From: Schistocerca nitens
Lineage: Eukaryota; Arthropoda; Insecta; Orthoptera; Acrididae
Direction of reading: 5' to 3'
NCBI RefSeq assembly: GCF_023898315.1
Contig: NC_064614.1
Span: forward strand, 68,522,501-68,586,500
DNA length: 64,000 nt
Position numbers and translations under genes: made by a program. The notes below the pieces were generated by a model that saw only the letters and a program-made list of their open reading frames with translations, searched no databases and was not told where the DNA came from. Of this stretch, positions 23,772-35,492 are shown piece by piece; the first letter of the stretch is position 1, and every line of letters begins with the position of its first letter.

Positions 23772-24212
23772 TAGTAAAATTACACGTAATTCAGTAAATA
23801 AGATAAAAATCAGTTATCACTTCATTATGGAATTCTACAGTATTTAGATTCTTGTCACACAGCGGATACAGTATACCACTTGAAGGTTTCATTTCAGTAC
23901 CTCTTAAATTTTTTGTGTTCATGTGTTTCAAAGTAGAAGGGAAATATTTTGGGCCACGACATCTATCAATATTAATGACATTGAGCCAAGTTGTCAATCG
24001 TGTGATTTTTGCCACGTATTTCGTTTTTGCAACTGTACCTTGGAAACCGTGGATGCACCGACTTGTGATGTTTTAAGTTTTACGGTTTGAGTTGACAATG
24101 TACGTCTGAAACTTGTTTTTAAGTGGTGACGAGGCCTAATGGCATAGAAAAAATTTTAAAATATTTATTATCAAAAACAGTCTTGATCACTATTTATTTA
24201 TTACGGTGAGCG

Positions 24213-24241
24213 GTTTCGACCACTACTGTGGTCATCTTCAG
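24213..24241 (-). ncRNA. Hammerhead-ribozyme-like core
   Basis: On the minus strand: CTGAAGA, T, GACCAC-AGTA-GTGGTC, GAAAC. CTGANGA and GAAA are the two invariant core strands of a hammerhead, and the stem between them fits helix II. There is one extra base before the helix, and the third strand with the cleavage site is not evident. Activity is unproven. Confidence 0.35.
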
Positions 24242-24639
24242 ACCTACAAGTCATATACAAAGCTTTAATTAGAGGGCTACATACATTAAAGAAAATACAT
24301 TAAGTTATAAAGCTATAAAAAGATGAATTACCAATGAATAAGAACCTCCTTCTGCTGGAGATTCACTACTGGAGAAACCAGTGCACGTCTTACTATATGT
24401 AATGGAGGCTTCGCCCACTTCTGACGGTATGATGTCATTACTAACCAATGAGTTATAAGTCGAATGAAAATGTAAAATTTCTTAGTTAAAAGGACATTGT
24501 CAAGAACTAAAAACAAACACACACTAAACTTAGCTTATTTAACAGATATTGTCAATTAAGAAGCGTTAAAAATATTTAAACATGTAAGATAAATGAACTT
24601 CGTTCCGACAGTACATGGGTTGCCCTCTCAAGGCCTGTT

Positions 24640-24822
24640 AGTGAACAGTTTGAAACCACTGGTTGCCATGGTCAAGTTAGACGCCGTTCCAAAGATGAGG
24701 CAGCAGGCTTCTTTGCACTGAATTTGTTGTAAAGTCGACAGGCAAACTAGTGGTTGCCATGGTGAGGATAAACGCCAGTGCAAATATGTGGCAGCAGGGT
24801 TCTTTCTAAAGAAGTCGTTGCA
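24640..24822. repeat. Imperfect tandem duplication, 91-bp period
   Basis: GGTTGCCATGGT recurs at 24661 and 24752. The surrounding text (ACGCC, GGCAGCAGG, TTCTTT, GTTGNAAA) repeats in the same order with the same offset. Confidence 0.65.
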
Positions 24823-25266
24823 AAAGTGGTGTGGCAAAGTTTGTCACGTCAGACGATGTACTATTGAGCAGCAACAAACCGGTCACCGTAGTAGATAAAT
24901 TGTGATCAAGACTGTTTTTGATAGTAAATATTTGTAAGACATTGATCACTGTCACTGCCATGATGTATTGAAAAGTAAAAAAATTTAAGACCTTTAAAGT
25001 GCGATATGATGCTTCAAAACATGTGTCAGTAATCACACGGCTGCCAACTGGACTGAATTTCCCCAATATTGCTTGAATAACTGTTTTGTGATGACTTCAC
25101 ATCTATTATCATGACCTCTAGGATGCCGTAAGGCCTCCTAAACAGCACAGAGGTACTATTTGAAATGCGACAGAAATGGCTTATATCTCGTAGTTGTCTC
25201 CAGTGGTCATTAGATGACAAGTAGTGAGCATTAAATTAGCGAACTTCCGGTTGTTGAGCCAAAGAA

Positions 25267-25842
25267 GGGGGGGGGGGGGGCGTTGAACAGTAAGTGAGTG
25301 TTCCCTCATGCGGAAGATGGTCCTCAGCTGTTAATAGGCGAACGCGCGAGCCGGCGACCAACAATCAGCTTTTGCCCCGGGCTGCCGCGCCGGAGCCGAG
25401 TGCGCATGCGCCGACCTGAGGCCGGGTGCGAGCGCGGCGCGCGCGACACGACGCTCGGTCGGCAGTCAGTGTGGCACCGCTCTGCGAGACGGACGCTGCC
25501 CGACGCCCACGCACCGCACGCACGACGCCGACGCTCCGACGCAGGCGGTCTTCGACCTGAGGAGCCCACCCATACTATCCACCCAGGACGCTGCGAATCT
25601 ACAGTAACCCCAAAACAGTTGCTCCGCAAAAGAACCAAGTGGCAGTTGGCACGACAACGACGTCCTCGGCGGACACGCAGTGTCAAGCTGCTGGTCTTGA
25701 CCTCGGCACGGTCGAGCGATAAAGAAGTTTGAGACAGGCGGACTGGTGTGGGGGCCGCAGATGGTGTGAGCCGGGGACCACCGCAAAGTGGGGGCCCTTC
25801 TTCCAGGACACCGTGTACCCGAGTGATGACGAGACTGCCAAT
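25267..25842 (+). promoter_or_regulatory. CpG-rich promoter / 5'UTR of a host gene
   Basis: The stretch is strongly GC- and CpG-rich, unlike its AT-rich surroundings, and starts after a 13-G run (25268-25280). It includes arthropod initiator-like text GGCAGTCAGTGTGG at about 25461-25474, a plausible transcription start. No TATA box is seen. Long open frames on both strands here are by-products of composition. It leads directly into the short coding exon at 25843. Confidence 0.55.
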
Positions 25843-25897
25843 ATGACCACGGGCCCACTTCCTCTTCTGACCGCCGGTCTCCTGGTTGCCGTGTACG
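25843..25897 (+). CDS. First coding exon of a secreted or membrane protein gene (partial)
   Basis: ATG at 25843 opens MTTGPLPLLTAGLLVAVY, a signal-peptide-like start, in the context GCCAATATGA. The exon ends at 25897 in phase 1 with TACG followed by GTAAGTAAC, a near-perfect splice donor. An in-frame TAA at 25720 lies upstream and no other in-frame ATG intervenes; short upstream ATGs at 25761 and 25826 end quickly. Identity is unknown because only 18 codons are visible. Downstream exons are not recognised in this window, implying a long first intron. The protein would enter the secretory route. Confidence 0.55.
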
Positions 25898-27049
25898 GTA
25901 AGTAACAGTACTCTGCCCTATTCCCACTCTGAGCCATTGTCGTGGTTCATTGTTAGCGTTTGATAGGTTTGTTCGTCTACCTTTCCCACTTGAAAGGCTC
26001 TAAAAGGTCTAATGAACGCAATTAGCATCGGCAGTTGCTGATGTTGATCACTCTATAATCATACACTAACTAGAGTCCAGCCTTAGAGTTTAATGCTAGA
26101 ACGAATCATCTTAGGTATCAAAATTAAATGAAGATTTATCGAAAAATGAGAATCATTTGTAGCCTCTAATCACTGTTGTACTGACGACTCTTAGAGACTA
26201 TTACAGTTACTTTGTCTTGTCGATATTCTATTTGAACTACGAACTAGATCTTGATAAATCTACTATCTATAGATCTAGTATGTATCTATTAGATGGTAAT
26301 CTACCGTGACGAGAGGACACTTGTGCCGGGTGGGGAACTGAACCTAAATCTCTTGCTTATGCTTATTAGCTGACAACCAATTTGACAATCCGAGCACGTT
26401 TCCACTATCAACTGAAACTTTTACTGTCACAGAGCTTTATTTCCGTTTACTTTCAAGCACACGGACTAATCGTTCTCCAATAAAGTATTTCAGAAAATCT
26501 GCTCTAACTGAACAAATTTAATGGAAATTTCCTGACTTTCAAAAGTGTCGTATACCACAGTAATTCAGTAAATGAGCTGAATTCAATGATATATTGGTTT
26601 TCAGTGTTTAAGTCGATATCTGCTACATTAGGTTCGAAGTCGCATCGGGAAATATTCACACAAAACTGACTCAGTGCTACTTCTCATCGTAGCAAATCAT
26701 ATTACATATCATGAAACAGTCCACAGCGTAAGCACTGTTATCGAATTAAACAACAAGTTTACTGTTACCAGTAACTGTTCACTGACATCGACAATGCGAT
26801 TCGAAGGTGTAGATCAGCATCATTGGATTTATATGTGTCGCGACTGTGTCGGGTTAACATTCAGCACTGTCTCCAATCGTCACACATCATATATAAACTG
26901 TCACACTTTGCAAATAAAAGAAGTGTGGCACTTTATATGTGATGTTTTACGACAAAGAAAGCAGCCTGCGACCACTGGAGACAGTGCTGCAAGTTTCACC
27001 ATAGTCGTAACACAACGCACGCATGTGCTATTAACACGTGTAAATCCAC
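25898..27049 (+). other. Putative first intron, start
   Basis: It begins GTAAGTAACAG. AT-rich text with no further exon that I can support follows. The intron may extend through the rest of the window, since no acceptor plus coding exon was recognised. Confidence 0.35.
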
Positions 27050-27078
27050 CTGACGAGGGAGATTTATACCTTTGAAAC
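27050..27078 (+). ncRNA. Hammerhead-like core, weak
   Basis: CTGACGA, GGGAGATTTATACCTTT, GAAAC. Helix II is poor (AGG with CCT). ATCCAC before and GTGGAT after can pair and close the motif, which also permits a simple bulged hairpin. Confidence 0.2.
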
Positions 27079-27235
27079 GCGCTGTGGATGTAAATAAACA
27101 GCGGCTCATAAGCGTAAACTCGTTGTTTCATACCGTATCAGTAACAGTCACGGTGAAACCTAAACTGAAATGTGCACAATTAAAAGCTTTTGTTGATTAA
27201 ACAATGAGTACTTGTCCTTCATTTCTTCCAATTCC

Positions 27236-27345
27236 GCAACGAGTGAAACGTTGAACCAGTTGAGGTGCTGGACTCACATTCGGGGACAGTGAGGTTCAAA
27301 TCCCGTGAAGCAATTCCGATTTATATGACCTGTAATTACCATTAA
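27236..27345 (+). repeat. tRNA-like SINE head relic
   Basis: GGTGCTGGACTCACATTCGG, then GAGGTTCAAATCCCGTGAAG and CCGATTTAT resemble the head of a SINE family E with B box GGTTCAAATCCCG. A related piece lies at 37955-38060. Short and decayed. Confidence 0.4.
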
Positions 27346-27483
27346 TTACTAGAGGCGAATACCTACAAACTAATCTCTTATATTTCTTTTTGCACAAGAC
27401 GGCACAGCAGCAGCAGTTATTAGCATTTGTCTAGACGTTTTACTCACATCCACAGTCAGGTTTAATTTACATAGATGTTTTCG

Positions 27484-27508
27484 GTTTCAGCCCTATGGTC
27501 TTCATCAG
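27484..27508 (-). ncRNA. Hammerhead-like core
   Basis: Minus strand: CTGATGA, AGACCATAGGGCT, GAAAC. Helix II would be AG-CC with GG-CT and one internal mismatch. The core strands match the consensus exactly. No third strand identified. Confidence 0.3.
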
Positions 27509-28400
27509 ATAGTCATCTTCCCTGTCTCTAAACAACCTTAATCCGAAATAGAGACGTTGCCAGAAAAGCTGCAGTGTAAGCATGTGACGACAGACGGTGT
27601 CTGTGATAATGACCATAGGGTAGCAACCGATAATAGCTGGGAACGGTTACTATTCGGAAGTAAAACTGCCGTTGTCGAACTGAACTCCTAATCCACCCCT
27701 AATGACTTCGTCACCACGGTATATTAAATTCCAGCCCTTCGTCCTTCGGTTTTCCAACTCTTAATACGCTAACTAAAACGTACGCTATTGCGCCCTACCA
27801 GAACGACAGTTCCTTATCAACTTAATTTTCTTTCTTTCACAGTGCGTATCTGACAAAACTTGCCATTTCTCGTACTGCTGTTAGCCTATTAACATTCGCT
27901 GTTCATTTGCTACGACATTGCTTCCGAACAATGACGTGCAGTGGCTAGCGCTAATTTTTCCTACCGTTGACGGGCAGGGTTAAAACCTCGGTCGAGTCAT
28001 AATGACAGATTTTCCCCAGTTTCAAGAAAATGGCACGTCTGACGTACTAAATCGTTACAGTTCATCTGAAGTAGAGCTCTATGAGTAGAGTCGCCGATCG
28101 TCTCTGTCCAATCATCGTTTCTCTATTTCCCTTTTCTTACCATTCGACAAAGAACATCAACATTTCCGCTAACAATGCAAGCGTCTAAACTGTTAATGAT
28201 TCTCTGTGAAGAAGCTACTCATAGAAATGTTATAGAAAGAGTCACAACAAAGAATTTTTAAGATTCACCTCTCCGGGAGCGACATATCCTTGACTGCAGT
28301 CATAACGTGTACGTAACATTTCCAGCGGCTAATTTCGTAGAGATAACTCTCCACTCTCAGTGGATTCTTATATAGTTCTCAATTTCTCCGACTACTTTGT

Positions 28401-28456
28401 CTGTCTCTGTTTCTGTCTCTCTCTCGCTCTCTCTCTCTCTCTCTTCTCTCTCTGTC

Positions 28457-28551
<95 letters not shown>

Positions 28552-28575
28552 GCGTGCGTGTGCGTCTGTGTGCGT
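28401..28575. repeat. CT / GT compound microsatellite
   Basis: CT-rich repeats with GTCT interruptions run from about 28401 to 28507, then GT repeats with GC variants to about 28575. Open frames across it are low-complexity artefacts. Confidence 0.95.
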
Positions 28576-29153
28576 GCATCCCATTTCGTACAATAATACG
28601 CATAAAAGGTCTTGCGAGATGGATGAGCTAGCATTTTCTTTGAATGTTAAGGGAAGGACCTGCTTTTCATTAGAAGTTCAGTTCACACGCAAGCAGAATT
28701 TCTATTTCTCTACAGACAGCGGTGTTGCTATGTGAGATACGTAAATGTCGGTATTCTTAACGGTGAATTCTGTAAGTAGGAGGTTCAGTTGTAAGTAGAA
28801 CGGAGTATTTGATGAAGACCAGCAATTGATTCTCCTGACGCAGAATGGATTTGTTTAAATTGCATCCATAGTCGTGTTTCTCTCTTTCGTGTACATGGAT
28901 GCACAGTGATTTTAAGAATTTTATAAGCATTTAATGAAGGGGAAATTATAATTTTCTTGATCTTTCGCTGAGTGATTTCCAGTAAAGAGCACGCGAGAAT
29001 ACTGCGTACGTATCTTATTTGTGTGCAGTAGGTTATGTAACCCCACACCAGTTGTTCTTACATCTACCGTACAGTTTCTTCAAAGGTTCAACACTTATTA
29101 GCTTTATTCGTCACTCTGTTTAAAAACTTAAAAATGTAGCTTTTGCAGAAAAG

Positions 29154-29395
29154 CTTTAGGAGCGTGAGCCCGCATCTCGTGGTCGTGCGGTAGCGTTCTC
29201 GCTTCCCACGCCCGGGTTCCCGGGTTCGATTCCCGGCGGGGTCAGGGATTTTCTCTGCCTCGTGATGGCTGGGTGTTGTGTGCAGTCCTTAGGTTAGTTA
29301 GGTTTAAGTAGTTCTAAGTTCTAGGGGACTTATGACCACAGCAGTTGAGTCCCATAGTGCTCAGAGCCATTTGAACCATTTTCTTTAGGAGCGTG
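29154..29395 (+). mobile_element. SINE with tRNA-Gly-like head and family A tail
   Basis: The body is 29167-29382, flanked by a perfect 13-bp duplication CTTTAGGAGCGTG (29154-29166, 29383-29395). The head GCATCTCGTGGTCGTGCGGT, with anticodon loop TTCCCAC and B box GGGTTCGATTCCCGG, looks like tRNA-Gly(CCC). The tail from CTTAGGTTAGTTAGG to CAGAGCCATTTGAACCATTT is that of family A, whose usual head differs. Confidence 0.88.
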
Positions 29396-31089
29396 CAAGA
29401 AGCCAATGGTATTCTTAACGTGGTTTGCAGAAATAATGTTAACGCGGACATTACATAAATTCTTGCCAGTATGAAAGCGGTAGGATTTCATAGTATCATG
29501 AAAACAAGTGTACAGAAATGAAGACTGTAATTAGTAAATACTACCTGGAGCTACTGCAACATTATAGTGTGACGAAGTACCGTGCTCACATATGCCACAT
29601 CTCACCTTGAACGATGTCACTAAAAATCACTAAAGACAGGTGAGTGGCATTTTGCATCTACAGATTGTTTGTCATTCCGATTCTTCATTAGCTCTTGGCT
29701 TCATCTGCTATTGGAGTCTTGAAGTAACCATTTTACCAGACCTGCACTTGAGGAAAGGAAAGATTACTTACATTGACTATGCAGTCGGACCAGTGAATAG
29801 TAGATCACTAACTAGCGGAATGGAGGAACGCGAAGTTCGTGAAGAAGCACGGAGTTTGTGCACTAGGATTTTCGGACTAGCACTCAAACGTGCTTCCATC
29901 TAAATTGAGTGCAGTGTGGCACCTTCACGGACCAGTGATTACCGCGGTTCTGACTTCCAGACTGAGACGTGGTCGCTGATATGGAAAACTAGTTCCTAGT
30001 GTTTCGTTACCAAGTGCGAGAGACATCTTCAGTAGCCAACTGCAGTTTATAACTCACAGCTAGAAATAGTGAAACTATGGCTTTACTGTTGGATTCGAAT
30101 GTTATCCGGTAACTTTTAACTTTTTAAGCCTTGAATAACAATAGAGGCCTTAGTTCATAATTCCTATTGAGTCGTCTACGATGCATGAATTGGGATTCCC
30201 AAACGAGAATTTCTGTGTAACCCTTATGATAAGAAGGGCAGACGCTATGTCCTGGATACTTCAGTATCGTAAGTTTACCGCTGGTTTTAAACTGGGCACG
30301 TCGTCAGATGAAGAATATGCATTAGAAACTCTTCGATGAAGGGTAACAAGAAGCCAGTAGAGTTCCATTAGCAAGAATCATCCCAGCAGTCGCGATAGTT
30401 ATGTACCATTGTAATTAACTGAATTTGTTTCACTTGTGTCAAAGAATCCGGTATATGGTTGCAGCAAATTTTGTGTTATACTTTCATCGTGTACTATCAG
30501 GGAAAGAGCGTAACAGCTGCTTGAATTTTTGTTTGGAATTTCCGGGATATTTATCTGCTGAGACAAGGAAAATTCTAAATGAAAATAATGTAAACGGGAC
30601 TGTAAAGCCACTTCTAAAATTATCTATTCAGTCCAGGTGCCATTTCAGAGTATATAAATGTTGCCAAAAGGAATGTAATGTTATGCCAGTATATTTTCGG
30701 ACTGAAAAACTAATGACTGGTGAAGTCATTTCCACTACTTAACCACATATTTCCACGCCCTCGCTCGGGTCAAAAAATTTCGATATTCTTTATATCCTAA
30801 TTCTTGGTTGGCACATAATTTCAGACCGACTTCGTTAACGTCCGTTTGTTTCAGGATCCAAGACAATATTTTAAGCTTCGAACGTCCTAATGTTCCTGGG
30901 GAAAAAAAGGCTTCCATCCTAAACCCCCTCCCCTCACCACCACCCGAAATAACAAAATAAAACCTATTTACGCCCATCATAAGGTCATCGGAAAAAAATT
31001 ATAGTCACCCCTGTGCACAAAGACAGATGAATCGAACCACGAGCTTAATCGTTCACGCATTGCCTCTACGATAGCATAAGGAAATAGCT
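29396..31089. other. Stretch without recognisable gene
   Basis: Two open frames (29640-29903 and 30425-30742, both plus) lack motifs and neighbours. The second, 105 codons, has a cysteine-containing segment, KCCQKECNVMP, but nothing shows it is expressed. The rest is AT-rich. Confidence 0.3.
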
Positions 31090-32380
31090 ATCAGTCAGAC
31101 ATTGTTTTTTCAAGCGGACGTTGTACGCAAAGATGGTTAATTGTAGTCGTATGGACGTGACAGAGTGTCAAAAAGGGACGATCGTGTTTGTCCGTGCCCA
31201 TGGGCGTGTTGTTTGTGAACTTGCTGAAATTGTACAACTTTCGCGGCGGGCTATTCAATATTTGTACGAGCAGCGCCATAACACACGTGACCAGGAAACA
31301 CGACGTCAGACTTTTGGTGGGAAATAGGCCATGACTGAGAGGGACTGAAAGTTTCATATCAGCACACACTCCGCTGCACAGTGAAAATTTAATACTGGAG
31401 AACCATTTTACAGCTTCTGAACGCAAATCCCTTCCAAACCGGAAAATAATTTCTGCAGGCAGCGAATGAACATCTATCAAATGGTTCAAATGGCTCTGAG
31501 CACAATGGAACTTTACATCTGAGGTCATCAGTCCCCTAGAGTTAGAACTACTTAATTCTAACTAACCTAAGGACATCACACACATCCACGACCGAGGCAG
31601 GAGTCGAATCTGCGACCGTAGCAGCAGCTCGGCTCCGGACTGAAGCGCCTAGAACAGTTCGGTCACAACAGCCGGCGAACATCTGTCCCCACCTGTTAGC
31701 TAGAGAACATTGCGACGGGAACTGCATGGAATGAACATCTGCAGTTGGTCACCGTGCAAGGTGTCACTGCTCGCACGGGCACATAAAGCTCCGCGTCTTC
31801 AGTGGGCCACAAATGGTCGAACGTGGACAGCAATTGATTGGCGGACGTAATGTGCGCTGACGAATCACGTTTTTGTCTATATTCAAATGACACACGCCGT
31901 AGAGTGCACCAATGGCCACAAGGAGCATTTCATTAGGATTGTGTGCAAGGTCAGGTTCAAGCCGGATGTGTACTTGTGATCGTTTTTCTTATCATCAACT
32001 GGGCCCACTTACTGAGGTAAACATTAAATTGAATCAGGGTACTTATTTCAACATTCTGGAGGATCAGATCAGGTGTTGCCTGCAAATGTTTGCTTGGTGA
32101 ATGCATTATTGATGCCATATTTTTCAAGACCATGAGAGAATTCATCAGGCTGGAAGAGTATGTCATTGATTTTCTGAACAGTCACTCATCCTATAACATC
32201 TCGATTGATCTGCCAAATCGCTAACTGGAAACCCATAGAAAGTTTGTGAGACATGCTGGAACAGCGTGTAAAACACAGACACTAGTATCCGTGCAATTTG
32301 GTGAAATTGCACGATCATATCCTCAGGAAGTGGACTAGCATGGATGCGACGTACCAGCACGACTTGTGCACTCACTTGCT
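31090..32380 (+). pseudogene. Tc1/mariner-type transposase, degenerate, split by a SINE
   Basis: ATG 31151 reads MDVTECQKGTIVFVRAHGRV then CELAEIVQLSRRAIQYLYEQ, a helix-turn-helix N-terminus. Past the SINE (31476-31676) it continues to VMCADESRFCLYSNDTRRRV, including the first catalytic Asp in DESRF. The rest is too decayed to place the other acidic residues. TIRs not found. Confidence 0.6.
31468..31684 (-). mobile_element. tRNA-derived SINE (family A) in the dead Tc1-like element
   Basis: The body is 31476-31676, flanked by GAACATCT at 31468-31475 and 31677-31684. Features include ATGGTTCAAATGGCTCTGAG at the 3' side, a decayed B box (GGCAGGAGTCGAATCTGCGA) and a head ending ACAGCCGGC. It is older than most other copies, judging by substitutions. 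Confidence 0.88.
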
Positions 32381-32504
32381 AACGAAACCCAGGCAGCTAT
32401 CAATTCCAGGGACCTAATTATACGGTATTAAATGGTGCTTGTAATGGTTTATCTAGGGATGGCTAACTTTTTTTCCAGCGAGCTTAGTTTGCACACACGA
32501 ACGA

Positions 32505-33470
32505 AGGTTAAGACTTAGATTTTGTCTTCAGAGATTTCAAAGAGGTATTCGATACCGCACCGTATTGTCGATGAACAACCGACGCACTGTGCGATAGAGT
32601 AACTTTCCCGATAACAGACTGCCATAGAAGAATGACTAATATAAAGCAGGACTTCACAATGGACGGAAAATATTCAATAGAAAGAAAGGTAACGTCAGGT
32701 TCGCCCCAAGGAAGCGTACTGTTAATATTCTGAATACACATAAACGCATTATCAGATGGTGGCAGGAACTTTATTAGACTGATGACGTCTACTAAAAGCC
32801 TCTAATCTGGACGACCGTAAGGAAATCAAGAAAGCAACAAAATTCTGAGTTTGCTGTAACGAACGCTAGATGTCCTTTAAAAAGGTACCAACGGCAGAAA
32901 ATTCTCGCTAAAGAGAGTAAAATGCCTAACAGTGTCCGATTGAGATATTAGAGGTAAAATGTCGTGAGTTTTGGTAACACATGAAGCTGACAGCAGAGGT
33001 GCCATCTGTAAAGGAAACCGTATACACTACTGAGGACAGCTCTAGTGTACTCGGGTGATATTAGTGACACCAGACATTGTACGATTTCAGACGCGCATTG
33101 TTACTATGGCAACAAGTAGATAAAGCCAATACAAAGTTATAACGGAGATGCTAGGTAATCTGTAGTGGGAGGAAATACGAGAGTGCTGTTTTAAAACGCT
33201 GCTGGATACATTCAGAGAAATGATATTAGCAGGAGTCTGTATGACTGTTTTTCTGACAGCCTCGTATACGTTGCCTAAATGTAATGATAATAAGATAAAG
33301 ATTAGGAAACTTACAGAGAGATGTATAGCTTTTCGACTGCTAAGAATGCACATAAAATATGACAGAAAAATAATAGCATTTGCACAAAACACGCTCCGGA
33401 ATACACTGCACAACTGCGTACGAAACGTATATAAGGACGTAATGATTCATCGGAATAGGATGCAGCCAAA
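32505..33470 (+). pseudogene. CR1-like LINE reverse transcriptase, degenerate, plus strand
   Basis: DFVFRDFKEVFDTAPY resembles RT motif A (LDFSKAFDTVPH). It is followed about 60 residues on by SGSPQGSV (SGVPQGSV) and IHINALSDGG (IYINDL). Downstream text to 33470 is consistent with the RT C-terminus, but every frame is broken. Confidence 0.5.
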
Positions 33471-33474
33471 TTAG

Positions 33475-33770
33475 TCTTGTTGTTGTTGTGGTCTTCAGTC
33501 CTGAGACTGGTTTGATGCAGCTCTCCATGCTACTCCATCCTGTGCAAGCTTCTTCATCTCCCAGTACCTACTGCAACCTACATCCTTCTGAATCTGCTTA
33601 GTGTATTGATCTCTTGGTCTCCCTCTACGATTTTTACCCTCCACGCTGTCCTCCAATGCTAAATTTGTGATCCCTTGATGCCTCAAAACATGTCCTACCA
33701 ACCGATCCCTTCTTCTAGTCAAGTTGTGCCACAAACTTCTCCCCAATCCTATTCAATACCTCCTCATTAG
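33475..33770 (-). mobile_element. RTE-like LINE 3' end (subfamily 1)
   Basis: Minus-strand reading: LTRRRDRLVGHVLRHQGITN, then GKNRRGRPRDQYTKQIQKDV and MKKLAQDGVAWRAASNQSQD, the typical C-terminus of this LINE group, with the stop near 33495. A GTTGTTGTTGTGGTCTTCAG 3' end starts at about 33477. 33771-34114 holds unrelated text with no gene. Confidence 0.7.
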
Positions 33771-34114
33771 TTACGTCTTACGTGACTGTAAACTAAGAAC
33801 TTTATCTCCAGCGACCTATAGGTTGAAGAGACACTGTACTTCTAGCTTCCTTGCTTGTGAATGAGTGTCAGGTCAGAACTTCGTACCTCTCTCAGCATAA
33901 ACCATTCACCGGCTTCTTCACAGAAGACGTGAAATTACTTTGCGAGCTTGAATGCCAAACAACGCATGCATAGACGTCGACGTGAGGTAGAAAGTTTTGG
34001 TAACCGTATAGTTGTATTGATCACTGCATTGACTGGTAGTTCATAGTGAATTGAGTGAACGCTGGAAAAGAAGAGAATACAAGTTCTTCATCTCGGAGTA
34101 GGACTTCAGATCTA

Positions 34115-35492
34115 CGTCCTCAGTTATTTGCTAGATGTATTCCAGTCTCTCAGTTTCTACCCTTTACGGTACCCTCTGATGCCAAGAAAGATATTCCTTG
34201 ATGTCTTAACAAATGTCCTACCATCATTCTCCTTGATTGTTTTCTACGTATTCCTTTCCTCTCCGATTCTGCATAGAGCCTCGTCATTCCTTAACTTATC
34301 AGTCCAACTAATTTTCAGCATTCTGCCGTAGCAACATATCTCAAATGCTTCAATTCTCTTGTGTTCCTGTTTGCCCAAAGTTCTTGTTTCACAACCACAC
34401 AATGCTGTGCTCCAAACGTACACACTCATACTCTCATAAATTTCTACCTCACATTAAGACCTATGTTTGGTACCAGTAGACTTTTCTTGGCCAGGATGGC
34501 CTTTTTTGTCAGTTCTAGCCTGCTTTTGATGTCCTTGCTCCGTCCATCATTGCTCATTTTACTGCCTAGGTAGCAGAATTCCATAAGTTCATCTACTTCC
34601 TGACCATCTACCATGATGTTAAGTTTCTTGCTCTTCTTATTTCAGCTAATTCTCGTTACTTGCCTCTTTCTTCGATTTAATCTCTATCCATAATCTGTAC
34701 TCATCAGATTCTTCATTTCGTTCAGCAGATCCTGTAAGTCTTCTCCGTTTTCACTGAGGTTGGCAATGCCATCAGCAAATCATATCGTGGATATCCTTTC
34801 ACCTTGCATTTTAATTCTACTCCTGAACCTTTCTTTTATTTCCATCATTGCTTCTTCGATTTATAGATTCAACAGCTGGGGAGAAGAACTGCATCTCTCT
34901 CTTACACCATTTTTAATCTGAGCACTTCTTTCCTGTCCTTCGATTCTTATTACTGCCTCTTGGCTCTTGTACACGATGATATCCGTGTCTCCATATAGCT
35001 TACTCCTATTTTCTTCAGAATTCCGAACATCTTGCACCAGTTTACATTGTCGGACGCTTTGAACGTGTCTTGATTTTTCTAAAGTCTTGCTTCCATTACC
35101 AATAGCAACGTCACAACTACCTAAAGCCAGACTGATCGTCATCTAACACACCCTCAATTTTCTTTTCCATTCTTCTGCATATTATTCTTGTCCTCACTAA
35201 CTTGGATGCATGAGCTTATAAACTGATTGTGCGATAAATCTCGTACTTGTCGGCTCTTGCAGTCTTCGGAATTGAATGGATGATACTTTTCCAAAAGTCG
35301 GAGGGTATATCGCCAGACTCATACATTCTACACACCAACGTGAACAGTCGTTTTGTTGCCACTTCCCCCAATGATTTTAGAAATGCTGATGGAATGTTAT
35401 CTATCTCTCCCACCTTATTTGATATTACGTCTTCAAAGCTGTTTTAAATCCTAAATCTTATTCTGGACCCCTGTCTAATGTACATCGACTCA
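34115..35492 (-). mobile_element. RTE-like LINE (subfamily 2), part 1
   Basis: Minus-strand pieces: WSTALCGCETRTLGKQEHKR (34429 side), a degraded RT core at 34600-35150, and IPSAFLKSLGEVATKRLFTL, then MYESGDIPSDFWKS at 35413-35216. These match the RT of the copy starting at 63685. Sequence continues at 37070-37300 after an unrelated insertion. Dead through stops and frameshifts. Confidence 0.7.

Larger units (their letters stand above)
24161..24931. mobile_element. Non-autonomous element with about 56-bp terminal inverted repeats
   Basis: The left arm is 24161-24216 and the right arm 24876-24931. They are reverse complements with about 5 mismatches; both contain TATCAAAAACAGTCTTGATC. The 770-bp element has no transposase. 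A hammerhead-like core lies just inside the left arm and an imperfect 91-bp tandem duplication lies in the interior. The ends sit in AATATTT-like text, so the exact duplication is ambiguous. Confidence 0.7.

Noticed and set aside
25298-25937. Several long open frames in the GC-rich block
   Set aside because: High GC removes stop codons on both strands; the frames conflict and have no domain, whereas the short exon at 25843 has a start, signal peptide and donor.
28357-28735. Overlapping open frames on both strands
   Set aside because: They translate CT/GT microsatellites into Ser/Leu/Cys/Val or Arg/Glu/Thr/His runs; low complexity only.
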